In this document: positions 16,019 to 23,921 of the stretch, piece after piece
Position numbering within the stretch: position 1 is the stretch's first letter
Layout: each line of letters opens with the position of its first letter
From: JANOQP01 sp044227705
GTDB lineage: Bacteria > Bacteroidota > Bacteroidia > Chitinophagales > Saprospiraceae
Assembly: GCA_044227705.1 (NCBI GenBank)
Contig: JBGAWE010000012.1
Span: 1 to 37,757 of the forward strand
Reading direction: 5' to 3'
DNA: 37,757 bases
Program-made: the position numbers and the translations under genes
The notes under the pieces: model-generated
The model's database searches: none
Told to the model about the DNA's origin: nothing
The model's input: only the letters and a program-made list of their open reading frames with translations

Positions 16019-17645
16019 ATGCGTCGACTCCTGTTTTTTGCCCTTTGCCTCTTGCCTTTTGCGTCGCAAAGCCAATCCGTCACCGAGCTTGAAAACCGGA
16101 TGGCCGCCGAGACCGACAAGTCGCGGAAGGCCCGGCTATGCATCCAGATTGCCGAAAAGTACCTCGGCACCAATCCGTCGAAGGCTACCGAGTTTGCCAA
16201 CCGGGGCGCTGGTTTTGCGTCGGAGGCCGGCGACAAGGCGCTCGAGGCAGAGGCCCGTTTTTTCCACGGCGAAGGCTACTGGCGGCTACGGGATTTCACC
16301 GCCGCGGCCGTCCGCTACAAAATGGGCGTGACCGTCGGCAAGGCCGCGGGCGCCGCCGGGACCGAGCCGGTGCTCGACTGCCTCGACAAGCTGGGCGAGA
16401 TATCGGTCAAGAACCGGGATTTCAAAGGTGCCTACGACTTCAGCCAGCAGGCCGTGGAGATCTTGCAAAAAGGCTCGCCCGGCGCCTCCACAAAAGAAGT
16501 ACGCCGCCATCCGCGAGCGGCTCGAACAGGAAAAGCTCCGCCTCGACGCCGAGAAGAAACAGCTCACGCAGGACATCGCCACCCTCGTCGCCGAGCGCGA
16601 CCGGCTGCAGACGGGCTTCTCGAAAACGACGGAGGAGCTTCAAAAGACAAGGGCCGAGACCGAGAAAATCATCTCCACTAAAGAGGAGCAGGTCGCCGAC
16701 CTGACCGAGCAAAAGAAGAGCCTCGACTCCCTCTCGTCGAGCCACCAGCAAATGATTGCCGAGCTGACGAAGGAACAGATTGCCGACTCCCTCCTGCTTT
16801 CGCGCGAGCTGGCGGTGAAAAAACAGCTCGAGCTGACCGTCGCAACCGGCAAGCTCGAGCAGCGGAAGTCCGAATATTTGCGGAACATCCTGTTGCTGGT
16901 CTCGGGCTTTGTCATCCTCTTGGCCGCGCTTTTTTACGCCCGATACCGCTCGAAAAAGAAGGCCTCCGAGACCCTCGAACAAAAGAACAAGCTCATCGAG
17001 GCCGAGCGCGAGCGCAGCGACAACCTCTTGTTGAACATCCTCCCACCAGCCATCGCCGCTGAGCTTCGCACCGAGGGGCGCGCCGCCGCCCGCCGCTATG
17101 ACCAGGCGACGGTCATGCTGGTCGATTTCGTCAACTTCACCAACGTGGCCGAGCGGCTCTCGCCGGAGGCCCTGGTCGAGGAGCTGGACTACTGCTTCCG
17201 CCAGTTCGACAACATCATCTCTCAATATAATATAGAGAAAATCAAGACCATCGGCGACGCTTACCTCGCTGCCAGCGGCCTTTCCGACCGGAACACGCTG
17301 CCCGACGACATGATCAAGGCCGCCGTCGAAATGCAGGAGTTCCTTGCCCACCTCAAATTGGAACGCCAGCAGCGCGGCCTTCCCTTTTTCGAGGCCCGCG
17401 TCGGCATCCACACGGGCCCGGTCGTGGCCGGCGTGGTCGGCGCGAAAAAATTTGCCTACGACATCTGGGGCGACACCGTCAACATGGCTGCCCGACTCGA
17501 ACAGGCCTGCGAGCCGGGCCGCGTCAACGTCAGCGAGGCGACGCAGTCGCTGTCGAAATACTTGTTCAAGTTCGAGAGCCGAGGCAAGATTTCGGCGAAG
17601 AACAAAGGCGACATCGAGATGTACTACGTCGCCGGGCGGCACTGA
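16019..17645 (+). pseudogene. TPR-transmembrane class III adenylate cyclase, interrupted by a one-base frameshift
   Basis: Two overlapping frames make one protein of about 541 residues. The first (16019 onward) gives a signal peptide (MRRLLFFALCLLPFASQSQS) and about 150 residues of TPR-like helices. The second runs to 17645 and gives a long coiled coil, a membrane helix (YLRNILLLVSGFVILLAALF) and a complete cyclase domain. Coding switches near 16490-16500: skipping one base after ACAAAA joins TK to KYAAIRERL, and the total span (1627 nt) is one more than a multiple of three. Left unread, the first frame stops at 16681. The cyclase has both metal aspartates (VDFVNFT; TIGDAYL), the adenine-selecting lysine in EKIKTIGD, and the WGDTVNMAARLE Asn/Arg pair, so cAMP is predicted. 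Authentic mutation, sequencing error or a programmed +1 shift cannot be separated here. Confidence 0.82.
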
Positions 17646-17700
17646 CTACAGCTCATGTCAATGTCTCACCCACGAAATTTTCAAAACGGTTTTAAAAAAA

Positions 17701-17728
17701 GGTCGGCCCGAAAGGTCGGCCTTTTTTT
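17701..17728 (+). terminator. Terminator after the cyclase gene
   Basis: GGTCGGCC (17701-17708) pairs with the second GGTCGGCC (17714-17721) through six Watson-Crick and two G-U pairs around the loop CGAAA. It is preceded by A7 and followed by T7, so the A/T tracts extend the stem and either strand would end in a U-tract. Confidence 0.8.
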
Positions 17729-17752
17729 GTGTATTTTTTAGACACAAAAAAA
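17722..17752. repeat. 11-bp perfect inverted repeat T7GTGT / ACACA7
   Basis: TTTTTTTGTGT (17722-17732) and ACACAAAAAAA (17742-17752) are perfect reverse complements around a 9-nt A/T loop. The first arm includes the T-tract of the preceding terminator. It may simply be a second, weak AT-rich terminator for either strand. Confidence 0.5.
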
Positions 17753-18039
17753 GTCCATCTCATGCTTTGTCGCACTTCGGATGGCCGACAAAGAGTGGCC
17801 AAAAGGAGCCTTTTGTTAAAAAAATGATGCAAAAAGAACTTGTTTTAGCAAAAAACAGCTTGCCGTTCCAAAAATAGGCGGCACGTCAAAAATGGCGATT
17901 CAAAACTTTTTCTAAAAATTTTACCAAAATAATTTGTTTTAAAAAACATTTCGTGTTCAAATTTGCTCCCAGAAATCAAACATCGAACCGGGCAGCTCAC
18001 CCGGCGAGAAAGCTCCTCACATTTTCAATCCACTAAATC
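17753..18039. other. AT-rich intergenic region upstream of the glucosaminidase gene
   Basis: Together with the preceding hairpins this makes a 394-bp gene-free gap (17646-18039). It is much richer in A and T than its surroundings, especially 17880-17970. Apart from the promoter listed at 17933-17965, I see no gene, RNA or repeat in it. Confidence 0.4.
17933..17965 (+). promoter_or_regulatory. Bacteroidota-type promoter for the glucosaminidase gene
   Basis: TTTG (17933-17936), 21-nt spacer, CAAATTTG (17958-17965), a one-mismatch form of TAnnTTTG. The setting is AT-rich and the start codon at 18040 would leave a leader of about 68 nt. Confidence 0.45.
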
Positions 18040-18981
18040 ATGCACCATTCTTCTTCCCCGCTCGCCACAGGCGGCGCCCGCGAAAACAGACAGCAAGGGA
18101 ACGGCCGTGAATCCTCCGGCCGGGGACAAGAAAAGACCATGTTCCGCGCCGCTCACCGGCCCGGCGAGGAACTGGGCATCGGCCGCTTTTTCCGCAACCT
18201 GCGCGGGAAGTGGACGCGGCTTTGGACGGCCCTCAAATTCCAGTTCCACAGGAAAACGCTGCACGTTTTCGAGCGACGGGCGGTGCGGCAAGCGGCGATG
18301 CTCGGAGCTTGCGCCTTCATCCTATTCTATAAGGAGTCGGTATTCGTGTCGAGGCTGGCGGGGCCGGTCTTCAGCCTCCTCCGCCCCGAAGGGCAGCGCA
18401 TCGGCGACGACTATCCGCCCTCCGAATTTTCCTATTCGGGCAGCCGCGCCGGGCAGCCGGCCGCCAAGAAAACCAATTGGTCGGGCATCCTCGGCGTCGG
18501 CGGAAACGAGGCAGCACCCATCGCCGCCGGCCAGCTCACTGAGGCGCAGGCCAACGACTACATCGAAAAATATTCAGGCATCGCACGCGCCGAGATGGAG
18601 AAGTACGGCATCCCGGCGAGCATCGGGCTGGCGCAGGGGCTGGTCGAGAGCCGCGCTGGTTTGAGCAAGCTAGCGCAACGCAACAACAACCATTTCGGCA
18701 TGAAGTGCTTCTCGAAAAAATGCCCGAAAGGCCACTGCACGAACATGACCGACGACCATCACAAGGACTTTTTTCGCAAGTACGGCTCCGCGTGGGAAAG
18801 TTGGCGCGAGCACTCGCGGCTCCTGTCGAGCGGCCATTACCAGCGGCTGCACAAGTACGGCCGCGACTATCAGCAATGGGCCTATGGCCTGAAAGCCCTC
18901 GGTTACGCGACCGACCGAACCTATGCGGAGAAATTGATTGGAATGATTGAGCGGTACCGCCTCGACCGTTTCGACAAATAG
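18040..18981 (+). CDS. Membrane-anchored glucosaminidase-domain (GH73-like) peptidoglycan hydrolase
   Basis: 313 residues. A basic cytoplasmic N-terminus (1-84) is followed by a short hydrophobic segment (about 85-110), a linker and a C-terminal glucosaminidase domain (about 172-311). In the latter the catalytic glutamate is Glu203 in GLAQGLVESRAGLSKLA; NNNHFGMKC and the YGSAWESWREHSRLL region are characteristic of FlgJ/LytG-like enzymes. Such proteins cleave glycan strands of peptidoglycan during growth or division. A second ATG at residue 34 is possible, but the upstream promoter fits the longer start. A 10-bp hairpin follows the stop. Confidence 0.82.
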   Translation: MHHSSSPLATGGARENRQQGNGRESSGRGQEKTMFRAAHRPGEELGIGRFFRNLRGKWTRLWTALKFQFHRKTLHVFERRAVRQAAMLGACAFILFYKESVFVSRLAGPVFSLLRPEGQRIGDDYPPSEFSYSGSRAGQPAAKKTNWSGILGVGGNEAAPIAAGQLTEAQANDYIEKYSGIARAEMEKYGIPASIGLAQGLVESRAGLSKLAQRNNNHFGMKCFSKKCPKGHCTNMTDDHHKDFFRKYGSAWESWREHSRLLSSGHYQRLHKYGRDYQQWAYGLKALGYATDRTYAEKLIGMIERYRLDRFDK

Positions 18982-18990
18982 GCAATCAAT

Positions 18991-19020
18991 CGGCCGGGCG
19001 ACCCCCAGACCGCCCGGCCG
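18991..19020 (+). terminator. GC-rich hairpin after the glucosaminidase gene
   Basis: Perfect 10-bp stem CGGCCGGGCG/CGCCCGGCCG (18991-19000 with 19011-19020) and a 10-nt loop, starting 9 bp after the stop codon. No T-tract follows directly, so it may be a weak terminator, an RNA 3'-end stabiliser or a Rho-dependent end. Confidence 0.4.
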
Positions 19021-19073
19021 ACGCCCCTCCAAATGATTGATTTTCAACGACTAACGATAATAGCTCTGCCGAA

Positions 19074-19307
19074 ATGACTTGCCACAAACTACTCCTTCTC
19101 GCCCTCCTTCTGGTTGCGACTTGGGGGCTTTCGTTCAGCCCCAGCCAAATGGAGGCAATCGAGTTTCAGCCGAAGAAGGCTTGTTTTGAAAGGAAAAAGG
19201 AGGCTGTGAAGGCCTACGCCCTTCCAGTTTTTGAAAGAGCCGGGTGGCTCGACTGCCCGGTGAAAAGCCCTGTATTGCCCCTGCCTTCGCTCTCCATCCC
19301 CAACTGA
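19074..19307 (+). CDS. Small putative exported protein of unknown function
   Basis: 77 residues. The N-terminus (MTCHKLLLLALLLVATWGLS) looks like a signal peptide or membrane anchor; the remainder is short, charged, with two further cysteines and a proline-rich tail. No family recognised. TAGCTCTG, a one-mismatch -7 box, sits at 19061-19068, only 5 bp before the ATG. It lies between the glucosaminidase gene and convergent rsmG. It could be a real small exported protein or a chance frame. Confidence 0.4.
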   Translation: MTCHKLLLLALLLVATWGLSFSPSQMEAIEFQPKKACFERKKEAVKAYALPVFERAGWLDCPVKSPVLPLPSLSIPN

Positions 19308-19339
19308 AAACGCCCCGAATACCGATTACACGAAACGGC

Positions 19340-19987
19340 TCACCCCTGGACGTAGACCACCCACTTGTCGTCGAAAATCGGCTCGTGGAAAAACTTTGAA
19401 ACTGGGAACACCTCGGTCGTCATGCCCGCCCGTTTTAGGCCACCCGGCAGTGCAGAAAGCTCGGCTTTCAAGTCGCCGCCTTTGAGGGCCAGGATGCCGT
19501 TGGGCAAGGCGTGCCGGTGTTCCCGTTTCAAAAGTGGCCGCGACCAGAGGAGCAGTTGCGCGAGCGGCGCGACGCCTCGGGTGACCACAAAATCGAACGC
19601 TTGTTTTGTCGGCAGGTCCTCCGCCCTTGCGTGTAGGGCCTGCACGTTTTTTAGGCCTAGGGCCTCGGCGACAGCTTTGACAACCGTGATTTTCTTTCCC
19701 GTTCCATCTATCAACGTGAAGTCAACTTCCGGCAAAAGGATGGCCAGTGGGATGCCAGGGATGCCGCCGCCGGTGCCGAGGTCGAGGATTTTCGAGCCGG
19801 GTTTCAGTGCCAAAACTTTGGCGATGGCGAGGCTGTGCAGGATGTGGCGGTCGTAGAGGTTGTCGAGGTCCCTCCGGGAAATCACGTTGATTTTCTGGTT
19901 CCAATCCTCGTAGAGCGGGCCGAGCTGGGCGAACTGCCCGAGCTGTTCGGCGGAGAGATTGGGGAAGTGTTTCGCTATGATTTCCAT
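19340..19987 (-). CDS. rsmG: 16S rRNA (guanine-527-N7)-methyltransferase
   Basis: 215 residues, typical length. It methylates G527 of 16S rRNA using S-adenosylmethionine. The N-terminal helical part has WNQKINVISRRD and YDRHILHSL (about 29-52), the SAM motif I is ILDLGTGGGIPGIPLAI (about 67-83), followed by LIDGTGKK and VVTRGVAPL. Start ATG at 19987 gives the usual N-terminus. It diverges from pheS across a 106-bp gap. The C-terminal strands (FDDKWVVYVQ) are complete. Confidence 0.93.
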   Translation of the reverse strand: MEIIAKHFPNLSAEQLGQFAQLGPLYEDWNQKINVISRRDLDNLYDRHILHSLAIAKVLALKPGSKILDLGTGGGIPGIPLAILLPEVDFTLIDGTGKKITVVKAVAEALGLKNVQALHARAEDLPTKQAFDFVVTRGVAPLAQLLLWSRPLLKREHRHALPNGILALKGGDLKAELSALPGGLKRAGMTTEVFPVSKFFHEPIFDDKWVVYVQG

Positions 19988-20093
19988 GAAAAAAGGCCAG
20001 TTTTGCGCCGCAAATTTGGCAAAAACGGAGCGGACGAATTTCCCTCAGTTGCCGATGACACGAATTTTTGGGACCGATTTCAGGGAAAAAACC

Positions 20094-21125
20094 ATGTCCG
20101 AACCTTTCGAAAAAATCGCCTCGCTGCTCGCCGAAGTCGAGGCTGAAAACCCGGCGAACGCCGCCGAACTGGAGGCTTTCCGAATCAAATACCTCGGAAC
20201 AAAAGGCCTGCTTAAAGACGCGATGGCCCTCATGGGCGGCATTCCCGGCGAACAAAAACGCGACTTCGGCCAAGCAGTCAACCGCCTGAAAACGGCAGCC
20301 GAGGAGAAGTTCTCCCAACTGAAAGAACAGTTCGAGGCGAGTGCCGACAGCGCCGCCGCCTCGAAAATCGACCTCTCCGCGCCCGGAGAGCCGCTCGGCC
20401 TCGGCAGCCGCCACCCGGTCGCCATCGTCATGCAGCGCATCGTCGAGATATTCGGGCGGCTCGGCTTCTCGGTCGCCGACGGGCCGGAAATCGACAACGA
20501 CTGGTACAACTTCACCGCTATGAACACGCCCGAAGACCACCCGGCGCGCGACATGCAGGACACGTTCTACCTCCAGAACTCGACCTCGATGCTTCTTCGG
20601 ACGCACACTTCCAACGTACAGAGCCGTGTCATGACGACCCGGAAACCGCCCATCCGAATCATCGCGCCGGGCCGCGTCTACCGCAACGAGACCATCTCGG
20701 CGAGGTCGCACGCACAGTTCCACCAGGTCGAGGGACTTTATGTGGACGAGAATGTTTCGTTTGCCGACATGAAACTGACGCTCCAATATTTTGCGGAGGA
20801 AATGTTTGGTGCGCCGAAAATTCGGCTGCGGCCCTCGTTCTTCCCCTTCACCGAACCGTCGGCAGAGATGGACATCTGGATTGGAACGGAGACCGAGGAA
20901 ACGGCCCGACTCTCGAAAGGAACCGGTTGGCTCGAAATCCTCGGCTGCGGGATGGTCGACCCGCAGGTGCTCGACAACTGCGGCATCGACTCCAAAAAAT
21001 ACAGCGGCTTCGCCTTTGGCATGGGCATCGAGCGGCAGGCGCTGCGGCTGTTTCAGATTCCCGACATCCGGCTCCTGTTCGAGAACGACGTGCGGTTTTT
21101 GCGTCAGTTCACTGCGGCGATTTGA
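20094..21125 (+). CDS. pheS: Phenylalanyl-tRNA synthetase alpha subunit
   Basis: 343 residues from the ATG at 20094 (MSEPFEKIASLLAEVEAENP); the frame is open further upstream, but through the rsmG leader and without family similarity. The alpha subunit carries the catalytic site of the alpha2-beta2 enzyme that charges tRNA-Phe. The N-terminal coiled coil is at about 1-85. The class II core shows GPEIDNDWYNFTAMNTPEDH, LLRTHTSNVQSR, the motif 2 region PGRVYRNETISARSHAQFHQ, RPSFFPFTEPSAEMDI, and motif 3 GFAFGMGIERQALR. The beta subunit gene pheT is not in the window; hisS follows 29 bp downstream. Confidence 0.95.
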   Translation: MSEPFEKIASLLAEVEAENPANAAELEAFRIKYLGTKGLLKDAMALMGGIPGEQKRDFGQAVNRLKTAAEEKFSQLKEQFEASADSAAASKIDLSAPGEPLGLGSRHPVAIVMQRIVEIFGRLGFSVADGPEIDNDWYNFTAMNTPEDHPARDMQDTFYLQNSTSMLLRTHTSNVQSRVMTTRKPPIRIIAPGRVYRNETISARSHAQFHQVEGLYVDENVSFADMKLTLQYFAEEMFGAPKIRLRPSFFPFTEPSAEMDIWIGTETEETARLSKGTGWLEILGCGMVDPQVLDNCGIDSKKYSGFAFGMGIERQALRLFQIPDIRLLFENDVRFLRQFTAAI

Positions 21126-21154
21126 TTGTTTTCCGAAAAAAAACCTTCTGAAAA

Positions 21155-22495
21155 ATGAAGCCCGGCATCCCTGAGGGAACGCGCGACTTCGGCCCCGCGC
21201 AAGTGGCCAAGCGCAACTTCATCTTCAACACCATCCGCGCCGTCTTTGAGAAGTACGGCTTCCAACCGCTCGAGACCCCGGCAATGGAAAACCTCTCGAC
21301 CCTTACCGGCAAGTACGGCGAGGAGGGCGACCGCCTGCTGTTCAAAATCCTGAACAACGGCGACTTCATGAAGGACGCGCCGGGCGACCTCCTCTCCGAG
21401 CGGGCTTCGGAAAAACTCGTGAAACACCTCTCGAAACGTGGCCTCCGATACGACTTGACGGTGCCCTTCGCCCGCTTCGTGGTGATGAACCAGCGAGAAT
21501 TGGCCTTCCCTTTTAAAAGGTATCAAATCCAGCCAGTCTGGCGGGCAGACCGGCCGCAGCGGGGGCGCTATCGGGAGTTCTATCAATGCGATATTGACGT
21601 AATTGGTTCAGAGTCATTGGTTTACGAAGCCGAGTTGGTGAAAATCTATGATGAGGCGTTCGCCAAGCTTGGGCTGCCCGTGGTCGTCAAAATCAGCAAC
21701 CGGAAGGTCTTGCAGGGCATCGCCGAGGCGGCTGGCGTCCTCGACAAGTTCATCGACATGACCGTCGCTGTCGACAAGCTCGATAAAATCGGGATGGATG
21801 GCGTGCGGAAGGAATTGACCGAACGAGGCATCGGCGAGGCGGCAGTTTCGGTCATTGAAAAAGCCCTTTCGGCCGGGAGTTTTGAAGAACTTCGGCCCGT
21901 CCTGTCATCGAGCGAAGTCGGACAAAAAGGGCTGGACGAGCTTGCCCGCGTCTTCTCCTTTTTGGAAAAATCGGGCCTTGAAAACGTGGCCATTTTCGAC
22001 CCGACCCTCGCCCGGGGGCTGACGTATTACACCGGCTGCATTTTCGAGGTCTCGGCTAAAAACATCAAGATGGGCAGCATCGGCGGCGGTGGCCGCTACG
22101 ACAACCTGACCGGCGTGTTCGGCGTGGACGGCCTCTCAGGCGTCGGCATCAGCTTCGGGGCGGACCGGATTTACGACGTTATGGAAGAGGCGGGGATTTT
22201 TCCTGAAAACCTGACGGCGACACTGCGGCTGCTGTTTGTCAGTTTTGACGATGATACTTTTGACTTTGCTTTTTCTTGTCTACAAAAAATTCGGTCGGCG
22301 GGCATCGCATCAGAAATTTACCCGGAGCCTGTCAAGTTGAAAAAGCAAATGGAGTATGCCAACCGGCGCGGGGCGCAGTTCGTGGCGGTCGTCGGCGAGA
22401 GCGAAATGGCGAGCGGGAAACTGGCAGTGAAAAACATGACCAGCGGCGAACAAGTGCCGATGACGGTCGAGGAGATGGTTCAAAAACTCGGCTGA
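21155..22495 (+). CDS. hisS: Histidyl-tRNA synthetase
   Basis: 446 residues. It charges tRNA-His in the cytosol. Class II motifs are complete: the N-terminal GIPEGTRDFGP, RYDLTVPFARFVV (motif 1/active-site entrance), QPVWRADRPQRGRYREFYQC (motif 2), the His-A signature LARGLTYYTGCIFEV and GGGGRYDNL, and the motif 3 region GVGISFGADRIYDVM. A C-terminal anticodon-binding domain spans about 350-446. It starts 29 bp after pheS and is probably co-transcribed. Its stop overlaps the convergent hydrolase gene by 16 bp. Confidence 0.95.
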   Translation: MKPGIPEGTRDFGPAQVAKRNFIFNTIRAVFEKYGFQPLETPAMENLSTLTGKYGEEGDRLLFKILNNGDFMKDAPGDLLSERASEKLVKHLSKRGLRYDLTVPFARFVVMNQRELAFPFKRYQIQPVWRADRPQRGRYREFYQCDIDVIGSESLVYEAELVKIYDEAFAKLGLPVVVKISNRKVLQGIAEAAGVLDKFIDMTVAVDKLDKIGMDGVRKELTERGIGEAAVSVIEKALSAGSFEELRPVLSSSEVGQKGLDELARVFSFLEKSGLENVAIFDPTLARGLTYYTGCIFEVSAKNIKMGSIGGGGRYDNLTGVFGVDGLSGVGISFGADRIYDVMEEAGIFPENLTATLRLLFVSFDDDTFDFAFSCLQKIRSAGIASEIYPEPVKLKKQMEYANRRGAQFVAVVGESEMASGKLAVKNMTSGEQVPMTVEEMVQKLG

Positions 22496-23374
22496 CACGC
22501 GCGGCTGGCGGCGAAGGTTTCCGGTTCGTCGAGGATGTCGTAGAGCAGGTCGTGGTACTCCGAAAACTTCGGAAGGTTGTTGTGGCCCGCCCGGGCGACG
22601 GGCAGCAGGATGATTTTATCGGGCCATTTTTCTTTCAGTTTTTCCGAGTTGAAAAAGGGGATGAGCCGGTCGCGCCTCCCGTGGATGACAAAGGCCGGAC
22701 ACTCGATTTTCTTGAAAAAAAGATCGGTTCGGATTTGATACGATGACAAAGGCCGGGCACTCGATTTTCTTGAAAAAAAGATCGGTTCGGATTTGATACC
22801 GCAGCAGCCAGCGAAGTGGTAGGAAGAAGGCGTACCGCCGGATGTGCGCCAGAAAACTGAAATACGGGCTGTCGAGGATGAGCATCCGGGGCCGGTTCCA
22901 CGAAGCGGTCCGCGCTGCCAGCCCGCTGCCGAGGGAGCGGCCGTAAAGAGTGATTCTTTCTTCTCCGTACTCGGCGGCGAGCGACCGGTAGACCTGTTGG
23001 AGGTCGTCGTAGAGGATGCGCTCGCTGCGTCGGCCGCGGCTCTTGCCGAAGCCCCGGTAGTCCATGATGAAAAAGTCGAAGCCCTTGCCGATGAAGTCGC
23101 GGGCGAACTTGGCCCAGCCCTTTATCGAGCGCGAGTTGCCCTTGATGTAGAAGACCACGCCGCGCGCGTTCGGGATTTTGAAGTGCAGGCAGTTGACCGA
23201 GCCGCCGTCCTCCATCTCGAAGGTGCGCTCGTCGAAGGGAAAGGGGTATTGGTAGGTGAACCAGTGCGGCAGTTTCTCGGGGCGGAAAAAGAAGAAATCC
23301 TGCCCGAAATAGAACAGGGCGCAGAGCGCGACGTAGGCGACAAGGATGCCGAAGAGGATGCCCGTCCAAATCAT
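22480..23374 (-). pseudogene. Alpha/beta hydrolase frameshifted by a 58-bp tandem duplication
   Basis: An N-terminal membrane segment (MIWTGILFGILVAYVALCAL) is followed by an alpha/beta hydrolase fold with the oxyanion region FYIKGNSRSIKGW, MDYRGFGKSRG, and the nucleophile elbow YGRSLGSG. After CPAFVI the frame is thrown off by a second copy of 58 bp. The frame from 23374 then ends at 22616 in a nonsense tail (252 residues), while the true C-terminus survives in another frame (22749 to 22480) with the acid GRRDRLIP and the histidine AGHNNLPK. Removing one copy restores a single 278-residue protein carrying the Ser-Asp-His triad. Relatives are BAAT/serine peptidase-like membrane hydrolases of unknown substrate. 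It follows hpt by 13 bp, last gene of the run. Confidence 0.85.
22684..22799. repeat. 58-bp direct tandem duplication
   Basis: Copies at 22684-22741 and 22742-22799 are identical except for one base (GGCCGGAC versus GGCCGGGC). In the hydrolase reading direction that difference changes TGT to TGC, both cysteine. The unit length is not a multiple of three, which explains the frameshift of the gene around it. Confidence 0.95.
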
Positions 23375-23387
23375 AACGCGCTGATTG

Positions 23388-23921
23388 TCAGTTTTTTAGC
23401 CGGAAAATATCGGGGAGGTTTCGGCCGAGGCCGTCATAGTCCAGCCCGTAGCCGACGACGAACTTGTCGGGTATCTCGAAGCCGACATGCTCGATTTTGA
23501 CGTCGAACTTCAGCGCATCCGGCTTGACCAAAAGGGCGGCGACGGTGACACTGGCCGGTTGTTTTTCATTCAGTTTTTGGAGGAAGAAGTGGAGCGTTCG
23601 GCCCGTGTCCACGATGTCCTCGATGACGACGACATCGCGTCCGGCGAGGTCGGATTGAAGCCCCATCACGGTCTGGATTTCGCCCGTCGACGAGGTGCCG
23701 GAGTAGCTCGCCAGTTTCACGAAGGTGATTTCGAGGTCACCGTCGACGGCGCGGATGAGGTCGCTGGCGAAGACGAACGAGCCGCTCAAGATGCTGACGA
23801 AAACCGGCGGCCGACCGCCCTCGAATCGCTCGGCGAGGGCGGCGCCGATGGCGGCGACCCGGGCGGCGATTTCTTCTCTCGATATGAAAGGCTCGAATTG
23901 GAGGCCGTGAAGCTCAATCAT
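23388..23921 (-). CDS. hpt: Hypoxanthine phosphoribosyltransferase
   Basis: 177 residues, the usual size. It salvages hypoxanthine (and often guanine) to IMP/GMP using PRPP in the cytosol. The PRPP-binding motif VVVIEDIVDTGRTL (97-110, with the Glu101-Asp102 pair) is clear, as are the LSGSFVFASDLIRA loop, the flexible-loop KLASYSGTSSTG and the purine-contact region DKFVVGYGLDYDG. Its start overlaps the end of kynU by 8 bp, implying translational coupling. Confidence 0.93.
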   Translation of the reverse strand: MIELHGLQFEPFISREEIAARVAAIGAALAERFEGGRPPVFVSILSGSFVFASDLIRAVDGDLEITFVKLASYSGTSSTGEIQTVMGLQSDLAGRDVVVIEDIVDTGRTLHFFLQKLNEKQPASVTVAALLVKPDALKFDVKIEHVGFEIPDKFVVGYGLDYDGLGRNLPDIFRLKN

